Source: Firmicutes bacterium UBA5486 (GTDB lineage Bacteria > Bacillota > UBA4882 > UBA10575). From it: a stretch of 36,054 nucleotides of DNA. The translations under genes were made by a program, and so were the position numbers. Each line of letters starts with the position of its first letter. Position 1 is the stretch's first letter. The stretch lies in NCBI GenBank assembly GCA_002427045.1, contig DIPO01000059.1:5926-41979 (forward strand). The letters run 5' to 3'. Below the pieces are notes generated by a model. The model was not told where the DNA came from and made no database searches. It was given only the letters and a program-made list of their open reading frames with translations. Below are positions 7,288 through 14,402 of the stretch, piece after piece.

Positions 7288-8127
7288 ATGATGAAAAAGA
7301 TCCGAAAATTCCTTTTCCGATTATTCCTAGTCATAATGGTAATTGGCTTTATTTATTTTACTTTTGAGATGATAAAAGCCTGTCTTATTACGCCCAGAAT
7401 GATTGAAAAGTCCTTAGAAAATTCGGATTTAAAAGTTAGCGATTTGAGCCAGTGGCAATTGGATGCTTTACTTGCAGTAGAAGATCCTAATTTTTACAAT
7501 CATAATGGAGTTGATCTAAAGACTCCTGGTGCTGGTATTACTACAATTACTCAGGGTTTAGTAAAGATATTTTACTTTGAAGAATTTAAACCAGGTTTTG
7601 ATAAAATAAAACAAACTTTGATTGCAAGGTTTGTGATGGATCGCTTGGTTACTAAAGACGAGCAACTTACGCTCTTTTTGAATTATGTTTATTTAGGAAA
7701 CATTAAAGGGAAATTAGTAAGAGGTTTTGAACAGGCGGCCAAAGCTTATTATAATAAAACGGTAAAAAAATTAAGTAAAGATGAGTATTTATCAATTGTA
7801 GCAATGATTATTGCACCTAACAATTTTCATATTAATGATCATCCAGAAGCCAATGCGGAGCGTACCAAAAGAATAAAGAAAGTGGTTTCGGGGGAATACA
7901 AACCTAAGAAGCTAATGGATCTTTACTATGGGGAACTTGATGAAGAGACCCAGAAAGGACTACCACCTGCTTCCTATTTCCCTTCTTTAGTAAAGAACAA
8001 ATGCTTAGAAAGTTTACAGCTACTAAAAGCTAAAATAAAAAACTTATCATGGCGGGGGGTTCAATCGCTAAGTCGACTTTTTGCGACCGAAAAAAACCGC
8101 TTATTACAAAGGTTAAAGGAATTATAG
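7288..8127 (+). CDS. Divergent GT51 peptidoglycan transglycosylase domain protein
   Basis: A 279-residue membrane-anchored protein with one N-terminal helix (residues 10-31) and a GT51 glycosyltransferase domain. Motif 1 is present (AVEDPNFYNHNGVDL, with its glutamate). Motif 2 is altered (TTITQGLVK instead of STITQQLVK). The third motif, RKxxE in active enzymes and RKIKE in the PBP1A of this window, reads DKIKQ here, so the second catalytic glutamate is replaced by Gln. LNYVYLGNIKGKLVRGFEQA corresponds to the family LNxIYFG region. It has no transpeptidase domain. It may be a weak monofunctional enzyme or a non-catalytic relative. Confidence 0.8.
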   Translation: MMKKIRKFLFRLFLVIMVIGFIYFTFEMIKACLITPRMIEKSLENSDLKVSDLSQWQLDALLAVEDPNFYNHNGVDLKTPGAGITTITQGLVKIFYFEEFKPGFDKIKQTLIARFVMDRLVTKDEQLTLFLNYVYLGNIKGKLVRGFEQAAKAYYNKTVKKLSKDEYLSIVAMIIAPNNFHINDHPEANAERTKRIKKVVSGEYKPKKLMDLYYGELDEETQKGLPPASYFPSLVKNKCLESLQLLKAKIKNLSWRGVQSLSRLFATEKNRLLQRLKEL

Positions 8128-8136
8128 TATTTTCTA

Positions 8137-8180
8137 GGTAGTCCCTCAGGCTGACTACCAAAAAAATAAACCGGCTATTG
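8137..8180 (+). other. Two small hairpins after the GT51 gene
   Basis: GGTAGTC pairs with GACTACC (about 8140-8160) and is followed by A-rich rather than T-rich sequence. A second weak stem (CCGGC/GCCGG) follows. These may protect the 3' end of the message, but neither is a classical terminator. Confidence 0.35.
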
Positions 8181-8221
8181 GTGCCGGAATAGAACTGGTT
8201 GCAAAAGATTCTGCAGAAGTA

Positions 8222-8341
8222 TTACTTTTTTTTCTGAATTTCTTTAGCTAATCTCTTAATCTCTTGTAATGACTTTGATTTTGTCGGTTCATTTAAACTT
8301 GATTTCATTCCATTAGCAGTTTTTTTAATGCTGAACAACAA
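8222..8341 (-). CDS. Possible 39-residue basic protein
   Basis: A short ORF from TTG 8341 (second TTG at 8338) to TAA 8222. AGAGGGGTGAT precedes it, and that site overlaps the stop codon of the 78-residue gene upstream, which suggests translational coupling. The product is lysine-rich and helical, with SLNEPTKSKSLQEIKRLAKE as its core. No family is recognised. The context favours a real gene but the length makes it uncertain. Confidence 0.4.
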   Translation of the reverse strand: MLFSIKKTANGMKSSLNEPTKSKSLQEIKRLAKEIQKKK

Positions 8342-8347
8342 ATGCTA

Positions 8348-8584
8348 TCACCCCTCTTGGTGGGTAGCATTCCTTATTCTCTTTAATTTATTCAAGTTTA
8401 AGACTTTTCCTGTTTGCTTGGTGGGCACTTTTGTTTTGTCCGGAAGTTCTTTGGTGACAGAAACTTCTGTTTTTGCATATAAATTGTCAGCTAGTTTATG
8501 GGCTGTTTCTTTTGTTTCTATGATGTAGGATGGAATTTTGGGACCGCGGAAATCGACAGTTTGTCCTTTTTCAATCGTAAACAT
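8348..8584 (-). CDS. Small protein of unknown function
   Basis: A 78-residue, soluble, Lys/Thr-rich protein beginning MFTIEKGQTVDFRGPKIPSY. No membrane segment, cysteine or known motif is visible. AAGGATGTGAT lies upstream of the ATG. It sits 29 bases after the GAF-like membrane protein gene and before the 39-residue ORF, so the three are probably one minus-strand unit. I do not recognise a function. Confidence 0.6.
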   Translation of the reverse strand: MFTIEKGQTVDFRGPKIPSYIIETKETAHKLADNLYAKTEVSVTKELPDKTKVPTKQTGKVLNLNKLKRIRNATHQEG

Positions 8585-8613
8585 TTTTTATCACATCCTT
8601 CAATACTATTATA

Positions 8614-9462
8614 TTAACTTTCTAAGTTATTTGCAAATTTTTTACTTCTTACAGCCCAATGTATGGAAGTGGCGATGGAAACAAAGAAAGTGCCCGCTAA
8701 ACAAATCTCTGCATCAGAAATCTCATAATTTTGGTTAGTGGTATCAATTATAATTGCTGAACTGAGATCACCTGTACCTGAAATAATGCAAATTCCAATT
8801 GTTTTATTTTCAATGGTAGTTAAAGTTCTATTTTCCATGGCTAAAGGTCTAACAAAGGCTGCTAACTTATGTCCAAGGGAAGCGAACCCTTTTTCAGTAG
8901 TTGGAATAACATGTATTTTTACTCTAGGTAAATTGGCGTAAGATTTTATTAAAATATCTTTTACTAAAAGGCGAATAGTATCGGTTTTTTTCTCTGATGA
9001 AACAATACTATTCTCAAATGGCTTTAATAAAAAATCAAAGACATTTCGATTTAAATCAACAATTAAATTTAATTGATTTTCTGCTTTATCCGCATTGATT
9101 TCAATTTGCTTAGCGATCTTGGCATATTCATTATAAACTTCTAAGCCTAAAAATTTTGCTCCGTATTTAGAAATTCTTTCCGGGTTAATCATACCTGAAG
9201 CAATAGCAACAATCCAATAAAAGATTAGAAATTTAATTAATACATTGATGAAGAAGATTAGTTGTGGATTCAATAAAGCCTGAGGTAATTTTTCTGGTTC
9301 AAGCTGTTGAAACAAAAGTCCATACGAACTAATCAAAGATAGGGCTAAAGCAATAATACAAATACTTAGGGTAAATAATTTTAGCTTATTTTTTATAGTT
9401 TTTAATAAAAAGGATAAAACACCCACCGATAAGATAATCGTGCCGATAATTAGATATTTCAT
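8614..9462 (-). CDS. Membrane protein with GAF-like C-terminal region
   Basis: A 282-residue protein with three predicted membrane helices (about 3-20, 28-50, 68-92), a helical linker (about 110-165) and a C-terminal domain. The domain ends in the helix AGTFFVSIATSIHWAVRSKK, preceded by TIGICIISGTGDLSSAIIID, a layout reminiscent of GAF sensor domains. No kinase, GGDEF or other output domain follows. The ATG has AAGGGGGGAAG upstream and a likely promoter at 9556-9584. It may be a stand-alone membrane sensor. The GAF assignment is by pattern only. Confidence 0.65.
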   Translation of the reverse strand: MKYLIIGTIILSVGVLSFLLKTIKNKLKLFTLSICIIALALSLISSYGLLFQQLEPEKLPQALLNPQLIFFINVLIKFLIFYWIVAIASGMINPERISKYGAKFLGLEVYNEYAKIAKQIEINADKAENQLNLIVDLNRNVFDFLLKPFENSIVSSEKKTDTIRLLVKDILIKSYANLPRVKIHVIPTTEKGFASLGHKLAAFVRPLAMENRTLTTIENKTIGICIISGTGDLSSAIIIDTTNQNYEISDAEICLAGTFFVSIATSIHWAVRSKKFANNLES

Positions 9463-9555
9463 AATTTACTTCCCCCCCTTATATTTTGAGAGGATAAAAA
9501 GTAAACCAAGCAACTAAGAGAATTGTATTTATGCAAGTTCTTGAGCTGCATGGCA

Positions 9556-9584
9556 ATTATACCATATAAAGGTAAAATATGAAA
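9556..9584 (-). promoter_or_regulatory. Extended -10 promoter for the membrane-sensor unit
   Basis: On the minus strand TGGTATAAT (9564-9556) is a perfect extended -10 element. A weak TTTCAT (9584-9579) stands 17 bases upstream. It lies about 95 bases before the ATG at 9462. Confidence 0.55.
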
Positions 9585-9672
9585 GAAAAGATAGCGTATG
9601 ACCACTATTATTTTTAGGCCCATGAAGTGATATATATGCTAGAATTTTACTTTGCTTTATGTGTAGAATGGA

Positions 9673-9718
9673 GGCAAAAAAAGTGGACCGGATTTGTAAC
9701 CCGGTCCACTTTTTTGCC
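9673..9718. terminator. Bidirectional terminator after the LysM gene
   Basis: A long stem, AAAAAAGTGGACCGG pairing with CCGGTCCACTTTTTT around a nine-base loop and extended by GGC/GCC, lies 35 bases after the LysM gene's stop. It ends in a T-run on both strands. Confidence 0.85.
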
Positions 9719-9752
9719 CGTTTTTCATTATGATCTGATTATTGAGCTATTA

Positions 9753-10484
9753 TTACCTTGGAGCTACTGGAATACAGACATTTTGCCCAACTTGCAATCT
9801 ATTGGGATCAATACCAGGATTTGCTGCAGTAATCGCGGCTACCGTAGTACCAAAGCGTTGAGCTATACTGAATAAGGTATCTCCACTTTGAATAATGTAG
9901 ATAAAACCTGGACAAGTAACGGGCGTTGGTACTGGAGCCGGAGCGGGGATACAGATTTGCTGTCCGATTTGTAATCTATTAGGATCAACTCCGGGGTTGG
10001 CTGAAGTTAAAGCTTGCAGGGTGACTCCAAAACGTGAAGCTAGGCTAAAGAAGGTGTCCCCCGAGCGGATGGTGTAAAGAAAACCACCGGGGCAAGCTCC
10101 GGGTGCCGGAGCTGGGGCTGGAACACAAATTTGTTGCCCGATTTGTAGCCGGTTGGGATCTACACCGGGGTTGGCTGCTTGTAAAGCACTAACAGTAGTC
10201 CCAAAACGCCTGGCAATGCTAAAAAAGGTATCTCCAGCTCTAACAGCATAAATGAATCCACCGGGACAAGTACCCGGGGTAGGGGCAACAGGGATACAGA
10301 TCTGTTGTCCAATTTGTAGAGAATTAGGGTTAATACCTGGATTGGCATTAGTAATAGCTTGAACAGTTGTATTAAACCGTCTAGCAAGGGCAAATAGGGT
10401 ATCCCCAGCGACAATGGTATAAATTGTGCCTCCAGGACAAGAGATCTGGCTGATAGAAACATTTTGATTTAAGTTCATGCCCAT
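9753..10484 (-). CDS. Four-LysM-repeat protein
   Basis: A 243-residue protein made almost only of four LysM domains (about residues 20-65, 77-122, 136-181 and 194-239), which bind N-acetylglucosamine polymers such as peptidoglycan. Each repeat opens with CPGG or CPG and closes with QQICIP or similar (the last NVCIP), so each carries a cysteine pair that could form a disulfide. Proline-rich linkers (PAPAPAPG) join them. There is no signal peptide or catalytic domain, which recalls spore-coat or spore-cortex LysM proteins. The ATG at 10484 follows GGAGGAATC. The repeats are also similar at DNA level and look recently amplified. Confidence 0.88.
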   Translation of the reverse strand: MGMNLNQNVSISQISCPGGTIYTIVAGDTLFALARRFNTTVQAITNANPGINPNSLQIGQQICIPVAPTPGTCPGGFIYAVRAGDTFFSIARRFGTTVSALQAANPGVDPNRLQIGQQICVPAPAPAPGACPGGFLYTIRSGDTFFSLASRFGVTLQALTSANPGVDPNRLQIGQQICIPAPAPVPTPVTCPGFIYIIQSGDTLFSIAQRFGTTVAAITAANPGIDPNRLQVGQNVCIPVAPR

Positions 10485-10657
10485 TTTTCTGATTCCTCCA
10501 TTAGTTATATACTACAAATTATGCTACTGCTATGTAAAAGGTAAGAGGTCAAAGTAATTACTTATTAGGATTAAGTTTTAAATAAAAAATATATCGAAAG
10601 GGTTGGCTGATAGCTTTAGAGAATTGGATAATTATCTTAGGCTTCCATTTAACAATT

Positions 10658-10697
10658 TGAGGGAATTGCCTCTGGGGAGAAAGAAGCAATTCCCTCA
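10658..10697. repeat. 12-bp perfect inverted repeat matching the hairpin-repeat ends
   Basis: TGAGGGAATTGC (10658-10669) and GCAATTCCCTCA (10686-10697) are exact reverse complements around a 16-base loop. The arms equal the terminal sequence of the dispersed repeat. It lies upstream of the chosen DUF1848 start, in a stretch that is open in the same frame. Confidence 0.7.
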
Positions 10698-10719
10698 GGT
10701 TAAAAGAGGTGTAAGCAAC

Positions 10720-11736
10720 TTGTTTAAAGGGTGGGAAAAGGTAAGGATTAAAACAAAAAGTGGTATACAGGAAGCAGTAGCCCCGGTGATTATTTCTGCC
10801 AGTCGTTCAACTGATATTCCAGCATTTTATGGGGATTGGTTTATTAAACGGTGGTGTGCCGGGTATAGTAAATGGATTAATCCATTCAATCAACGAGTAC
10901 AGTATATATCTTTTGCTAAAACGCGGGTGATCGTCTTTTGGACTAAAAACCCCCAGCCTTTCTTAAAGTATCTACCAGTGTTGGATCAGACAGGTGTAAA
11001 TTACTACTTTACCTTTACAGTCAATGATTATGAAGCTGAAGGCTTAGAACCTAATCTTCCATCGCTAGAGAAGCGGATCGAAACTTTTAAACGTTTATCA
11101 GAAATTCTTGGTTACGAACGGGTGATCTGGAGATTTGATCCCCTTATATTGAGTACAAAGCTTAATGTTGAACGGTTATTGGAGAAGATTAGCCGGGTGG
11201 GTGAGGAACTATATAATTATACTGGAAAACTGGTAATTAGTTTTGCCGATATTTCTGTTTATAAAAAAGTCCGCTGCAATCTTGCTCAGTTTATTGACTG
11301 GCGGGAATTTGATATACAAAGTATGATTAAGATAGCCCGGGGTTTACAAAACTTAAATAAAAACTGGGGGCTTACTATTACTTCTTGTGGGGAAGAAATA
11401 GACTTATCAGAATATGGAATTTATCATAATAGATGTATTGATGATGAGCTAATGATTAAGTTATTCCCGTATGACCAGGTATTAATGGAGTTTTTAGGAA
11501 ACCAGGAACCAGATGGACAAGGAAATCTTTTTCCCTTAGAAGGGAAGAAAATGGTCCCCAAATATCGCCAATTAAAAGATAAAGGCCAGCGTAAGGCCTG
11601 TGGGTGTATTGTCAGTAAAGACATTGGCCAGTACAATACTTGTATGCACTTGTGCCGGTATTGTTATGCTAATTATTCTGAAAAAGTGGTTAGGGCAAAT
11701 TATGCAAGGCGGACTGAAGAAGAATCAATAATCTGA
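10720..11736 (+). CDS. DUF1848 family protein with cysteine cluster
   Basis: About 338 residues from TTG 10720. The N-terminal half carries DUF1848 hallmarks: IISASRSTDIPAFYGDWF, VIVFWTKNPQPFLKYL and VIWRFDPLIL. The C-terminus has a cysteine cluster in CGCIVSKDIGQYNTCMHLCR followed by YCYAN, expected to bind an iron-sulfur cluster; distant relation to spore photoproduct lyase-like proteins has been proposed for the family. Function is unknown. AAAGAGGTG stands eight bases before TTG 10720. The frame stays open to TTG 10603, but that start has no proper spacing and the extra 39 residues include the repeat-derived hairpin, so the shorter form is preferred. Confidence 0.82.
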   Translation: MFKGWEKVRIKTKSGIQEAVAPVIISASRSTDIPAFYGDWFIKRWCAGYSKWINPFNQRVQYISFAKTRVIVFWTKNPQPFLKYLPVLDQTGVNYYFTFTVNDYEAEGLEPNLPSLEKRIETFKRLSEILGYERVIWRFDPLILSTKLNVERLLEKISRVGEELYNYTGKLVISFADISVYKKVRCNLAQFIDWREFDIQSMIKIARGLQNLNKNWGLTITSCGEEIDLSEYGIYHNRCIDDELMIKLFPYDQVLMEFLGNQEPDGQGNLFPLEGKKMVPKYRQLKDKGQRKACGCIVSKDIGQYNTCMHLCRYCYANYSEKVVRANYARRTEEESII

Positions 11737-11805
11737 TTTATCAGAGGGAACTGCTTAATGTATCTTGTAGTACGTCACTAGTGTGAGCTCTGGTAAGCCG
11801 GGATG

Positions 11806-12648
11806 TTATAGATTTTTTGATTTAGCAATATATTCATCCCAGTGTTTTCCTAACTCCAGCCTGAGTGAGAGTTGATGATTGGGAGTAAAGAAGACTCCCA
11901 GTGCCCCAAATGCTGAAATTATCGCAGTTACTCCGGTAGCTGCTGCGATCATTAGCATAACTACAATTTGATAACGTACAGCATCAAGTGGGTTAGCACC
12001 GGAGATGATCTGACCAGTCATCATCCCGGGGAGTTGTACCAGGCCAACAGTCATCATCGAGTTAATTGTGGGCATCATTGCGGTGCGAAGCGATTCGCGA
12101 AGAGCTTCTCCTGCCGCTTGTTTTGCGGTGGCTCCCAGGGCTAGCATTGCTTCGACTTCGTTCCGGCGCAGTATAAGCTCAGAATGCAACCTGTTTACGA
12201 CAAGTGCTGCTCCATTCATAGCATTTCCGATAATCATCCCGGCGATGGGTATAATGTACTGTGGTTGATACCAAGGGCGGACGCGGAGAATTACTCCGAT
12301 AACCAGGAGTAAAGTGATGGCTCCGGCGGCGGCAATTGCTACGGTCATAATCATGAATAACCCTTGCTTAGATCCGGCTTGACGTTTTACTGCATTATGG
12401 GAGGCAACTGTGGTCATAATTGCTAAGGCGAGAATAACCCAAACCCAGTGCGTGGCAGTAAAGAGTTGTTGTAGGACGAAGCCAACGGTAAGCAGTTGGA
12501 GAAAGGTTCTGACTGTACCAATGGCAATGTCTCGTTCAAGGCCTAGCCGTTGCCAGTATGAAAGAAGTATGGTTATAGCTACAAAAACTAGAGCAATAAC
12601 AAGATCAAGGTTTGAAATGTGAATATATGAACTAGTCTCCACTCTCAA
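11806..12648 (-). CDS. fetB: FetB-like (UPF0014) ABC transporter permease
   Basis: A 280-residue membrane protein with about seven helices and the UPF0014/YbbM pattern: LLSYWQRLGLERDIAIGTVR near the N-terminus, the RNEVEAMLALGATAKQA cytoplasmic loop that contacts the ATPase, and VQLPGMMTGQIISGANPLDA. In E. coli FetAB exports iron and helps resist oxidative stress. Its start overlaps the end of the ATPase gene by 17 bases. TTG 12648 is used; GTG 12642 is possible and gives better spacing from AGGGGAG. Confidence 0.9.
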   Translation of the reverse strand: MRVETSSYIHISNLDLVIALVFVAITILLSYWQRLGLERDIAIGTVRTFLQLLTVGFVLQQLFTATHWVWVILALAIMTTVASHNAVKRQAGSKQGLFMIMTVAIAAAGAITLLLVIGVILRVRPWYQPQYIIPIAGMIIGNAMNGAALVVNRLHSELILRRNEVEAMLALGATAKQAAGEALRESLRTAMMPTINSMMTVGLVQLPGMMTGQIISGANPLDAVRYQIVVMLMIAAATGVTAIISAFGALGVFFTPNHQLSLRLELGKHWDEYIAKSKNL

Positions 12649-13396
12649 ACAACTCCCCTCTTAAAAACTTCCGCCCTGCTTCGGTAGTTGGATCAGAAAA
12701 AAATTCGACGGCTTCTCCTTCTTCGATTAATGAACCGTGAACCAGTAAGGCTATCCGGGTAGCTACAGCCTTAGCATGTTCCATTACGTGCGTTACCATG
12801 ATCACAGTCAGTGCTAATCTGTGTGAAAGGTGGCAAATTAGATTAATAATGTTTCTTGCAGCCGTCTGATCCAATGCTGAAGTAGGTTCATCCAGTAATA
12901 ATACCTCCGGATTATTGGCCAGTGCTCTGGCAATAGACATTCTTTGCTGCTGACCAATGGAAAGAGCAGATGCAGGCCGTTGCAGTAAGCTTTTTTCTAA
13001 GCCCACTAGGTCAAGAAAGTGAGCGGCATCACAGGGCTCACCTCTTAACTTTGGCCCATAAGAGATATTTTCTTCAATAGTTCCTGGTAGAAGAGCTGGA
13101 GTTTGTGATACCATACCTACGCGGCGGCGGAGTTTTCGTACATTCATATGTTGAATATCTGAGCCATAAAGAAGAATAGATCCTGAAGTCGGCTCTTCCA
13201 TGCGGTTGATCATACGAAGAAGTGTAGATTTACCTGAGCCTGAGGGCCCGATCAAGGCCAGAACTTCTCCTTTTGGAATAACTAAAGATAGGTCATGGAT
13301 TACCTCAAGTTTGGTTAGCGTATCACCAAGTAGAACTGGCTTTACTTTGTTTAGATGGGAAAGTTCAATTGCTAGTAAGTCTGTTACTTCATCCAT
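12632..13396 (-). CDS. fetA: FetA-like ABC transporter ATP-binding protein
   Basis: A 254-residue ABC ATPase that powers the adjacent FetB-like permease. It has Walker A GPSGSGKST (about residues 50-58), Q-loop VGMVSQTPALLPGT, the variant signature LSIGQQQR, Walker B VLLLDEPTSALD and switch histidine in VMVTHVMEH-like IMVTHVMEH. The ATG follows GGAGG by 11 bases. The gene overlaps fetB, so the two form a two-gene exporter unit, probably for iron or another metal. Confidence 0.9.
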   Translation of the reverse strand: MDEVTDLLAIELSHLNKVKPVLLGDTLTKLEVIHDLSLVIPKGEVLALIGPSGSGKSTLLRMINRMEEPTSGSILLYGSDIQHMNVRKLRRRVGMVSQTPALLPGTIEENISYGPKLRGEPCDAAHFLDLVGLEKSLLQRPASALSIGQQQRMSIARALANNPEVLLLDEPTSALDQTAARNIINLICHLSHRLALTVIMVTHVMEHAKAVATRIALLVHGSLIEEGEAVEFFSDPTTEAGRKFLRGELFESGD

Positions 13397-13477
13397 TTAC
13401 TTAATGCCTCCGATTTAATTTAACTAAAACCCAGAATCAAAGGGTTTTATAGTCCAGGTCAACAGTCTATACTAAAG

Positions 13478-13573
13478 AGTATATTGTGATTGAATAAAAA
13501 TAGAGATTAGAGAATTCCTAGTTAAGTGGTTAAATTTTTTAGAGATTGAATTATGAAATTTTCTAACCTATAG
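13478..13573 (+). repeat. Degenerate copy of the hairpin repeat (subfamily I)
   Basis: TATATTGTGATTGAATAAAA, then AGAGAATTCCTAGTTAAGTGG and GAATTATGAAATTTTCTAA, keep the elements of the 14.1-kb copy (ATATTGTGG, GACAATTCCTAGTGGG, GAATTATGCAATTCCTTAA), though not in a clean alignment. The rest of 13397-13702 shows no gene. Confidence 0.3.
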
Positions 13574-13702
13574 AGAAGTATAGCCATCTTTATTCTGTTT
13601 ATCTTCTTTCTTGAAAACAAAAATCCTTGGTTTATCTTAAAAATACATTATTATTCAGGGCTAGGGGAAAATATATTAAGCTTGAGAAAAGGCGGGGGTT
13701 TA

Positions 13703-13930
13703 ATGAAAGAAGAGCTTTATATAAAAAAGAACAGTAATCTAGCACAACGGGTGTTAAGGGTTATAATTGGAATGGTTTTGATTGGATGGCCTGCTTCAGT
13801 TAGAGGGTCACCGTGGGCGATTGCACTTAGTAGTGCGGCTGGTGGAGGATTAATTTTTGAGGGGATTACCGGTTATTGTTTATTATATGGTATATTTGGA
13901 TGGTCCACATTACCAAAAGAGAAAGTATAA
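13703..13930 (+). CDS. DUF2892 family membrane protein
   Basis: A 75-residue inner-membrane protein with two hydrophobic segments (about 17-35 and 38-60). The opening NLAQRVLRVIIGMVLIGWP and the closing GYCLLYGIFGWSTLP are typical of DUF2892, a domain that also occurs fused to rhodanese in YgaP. It starts at ATG 13703 behind GGCGGGGG; the upstream TTG 13682 lacks a site. It is a single gene with long AT-rich flanks. Confidence 0.85.
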   Translation: MKEELYIKKNSNLAQRVLRVIIGMVLIGWPASVRGSPWAIALSSAAGGGLIFEGITGYCLLYGIFGWSTLPKEKV

Positions 13931-14090
13931 AACTAAAGAAGTCTATTTTTTAAACCGATATAAAAAATGAGATGGTTGATAAATTAAAAACAATATATAA
14001 TTTAGGGGAAATCGGGAACGCCAAGCTATGGGTATTAGTTGTATTTGTAATGAATAAAATGAATCTTTAGCTTACAATTATGAAATTATT

Positions 14091-14336
14091 TGAGGGAATT
14101 GCATAATTACCGAAACTTCTGCTTTTGTCAAGTGAAAAGTGTTCCACCCAAAAAGCTAAAAATATTATACCCACCACAATTTAGCGGGTATTTTCCGAGC
14201 AGGATATTTTTCAATCCATTCCTATAACTATACTCCCTTCAATTCTTAGTAAAAACAACTAGGTTAGACAATTCCTAGTGGGAATATCAATATATTGTGG
14301 TCAAATCTAAAATTAATGAATTATGCAATTCCTTAA
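14091..14336 (+). repeat. Dispersed hairpin repeat, subfamily I (246 bp)
   Basis: The left end is TGAGGGAATTGCATAATTAC (14091-14110) and the right end is its near complement, GAATTATGCAATTCCTTA (14318-14335). The interior contains GACAATTCCTAGTGGGAATA then TCAATATATTGTGG, shared inverted with 35621-35660. The right end faces the M24-like gene, 67 bases away. The remaining bases of 13931-14402 hold no gene. Confidence 0.8.
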
Positions 14337-14402
14337 TTTTAGAAAGGAAGTGAGCGAGACGGAAATTACGTATTAAGAAATTAATATAAGGAGGAAGAAC
14401 TG

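Noticed and set aside
9753..10484. CRISPR array, because of regular repeats
   Set aside because: The repeats are in-frame LysM coding units of about 170 bases, not short repeats with spacers.
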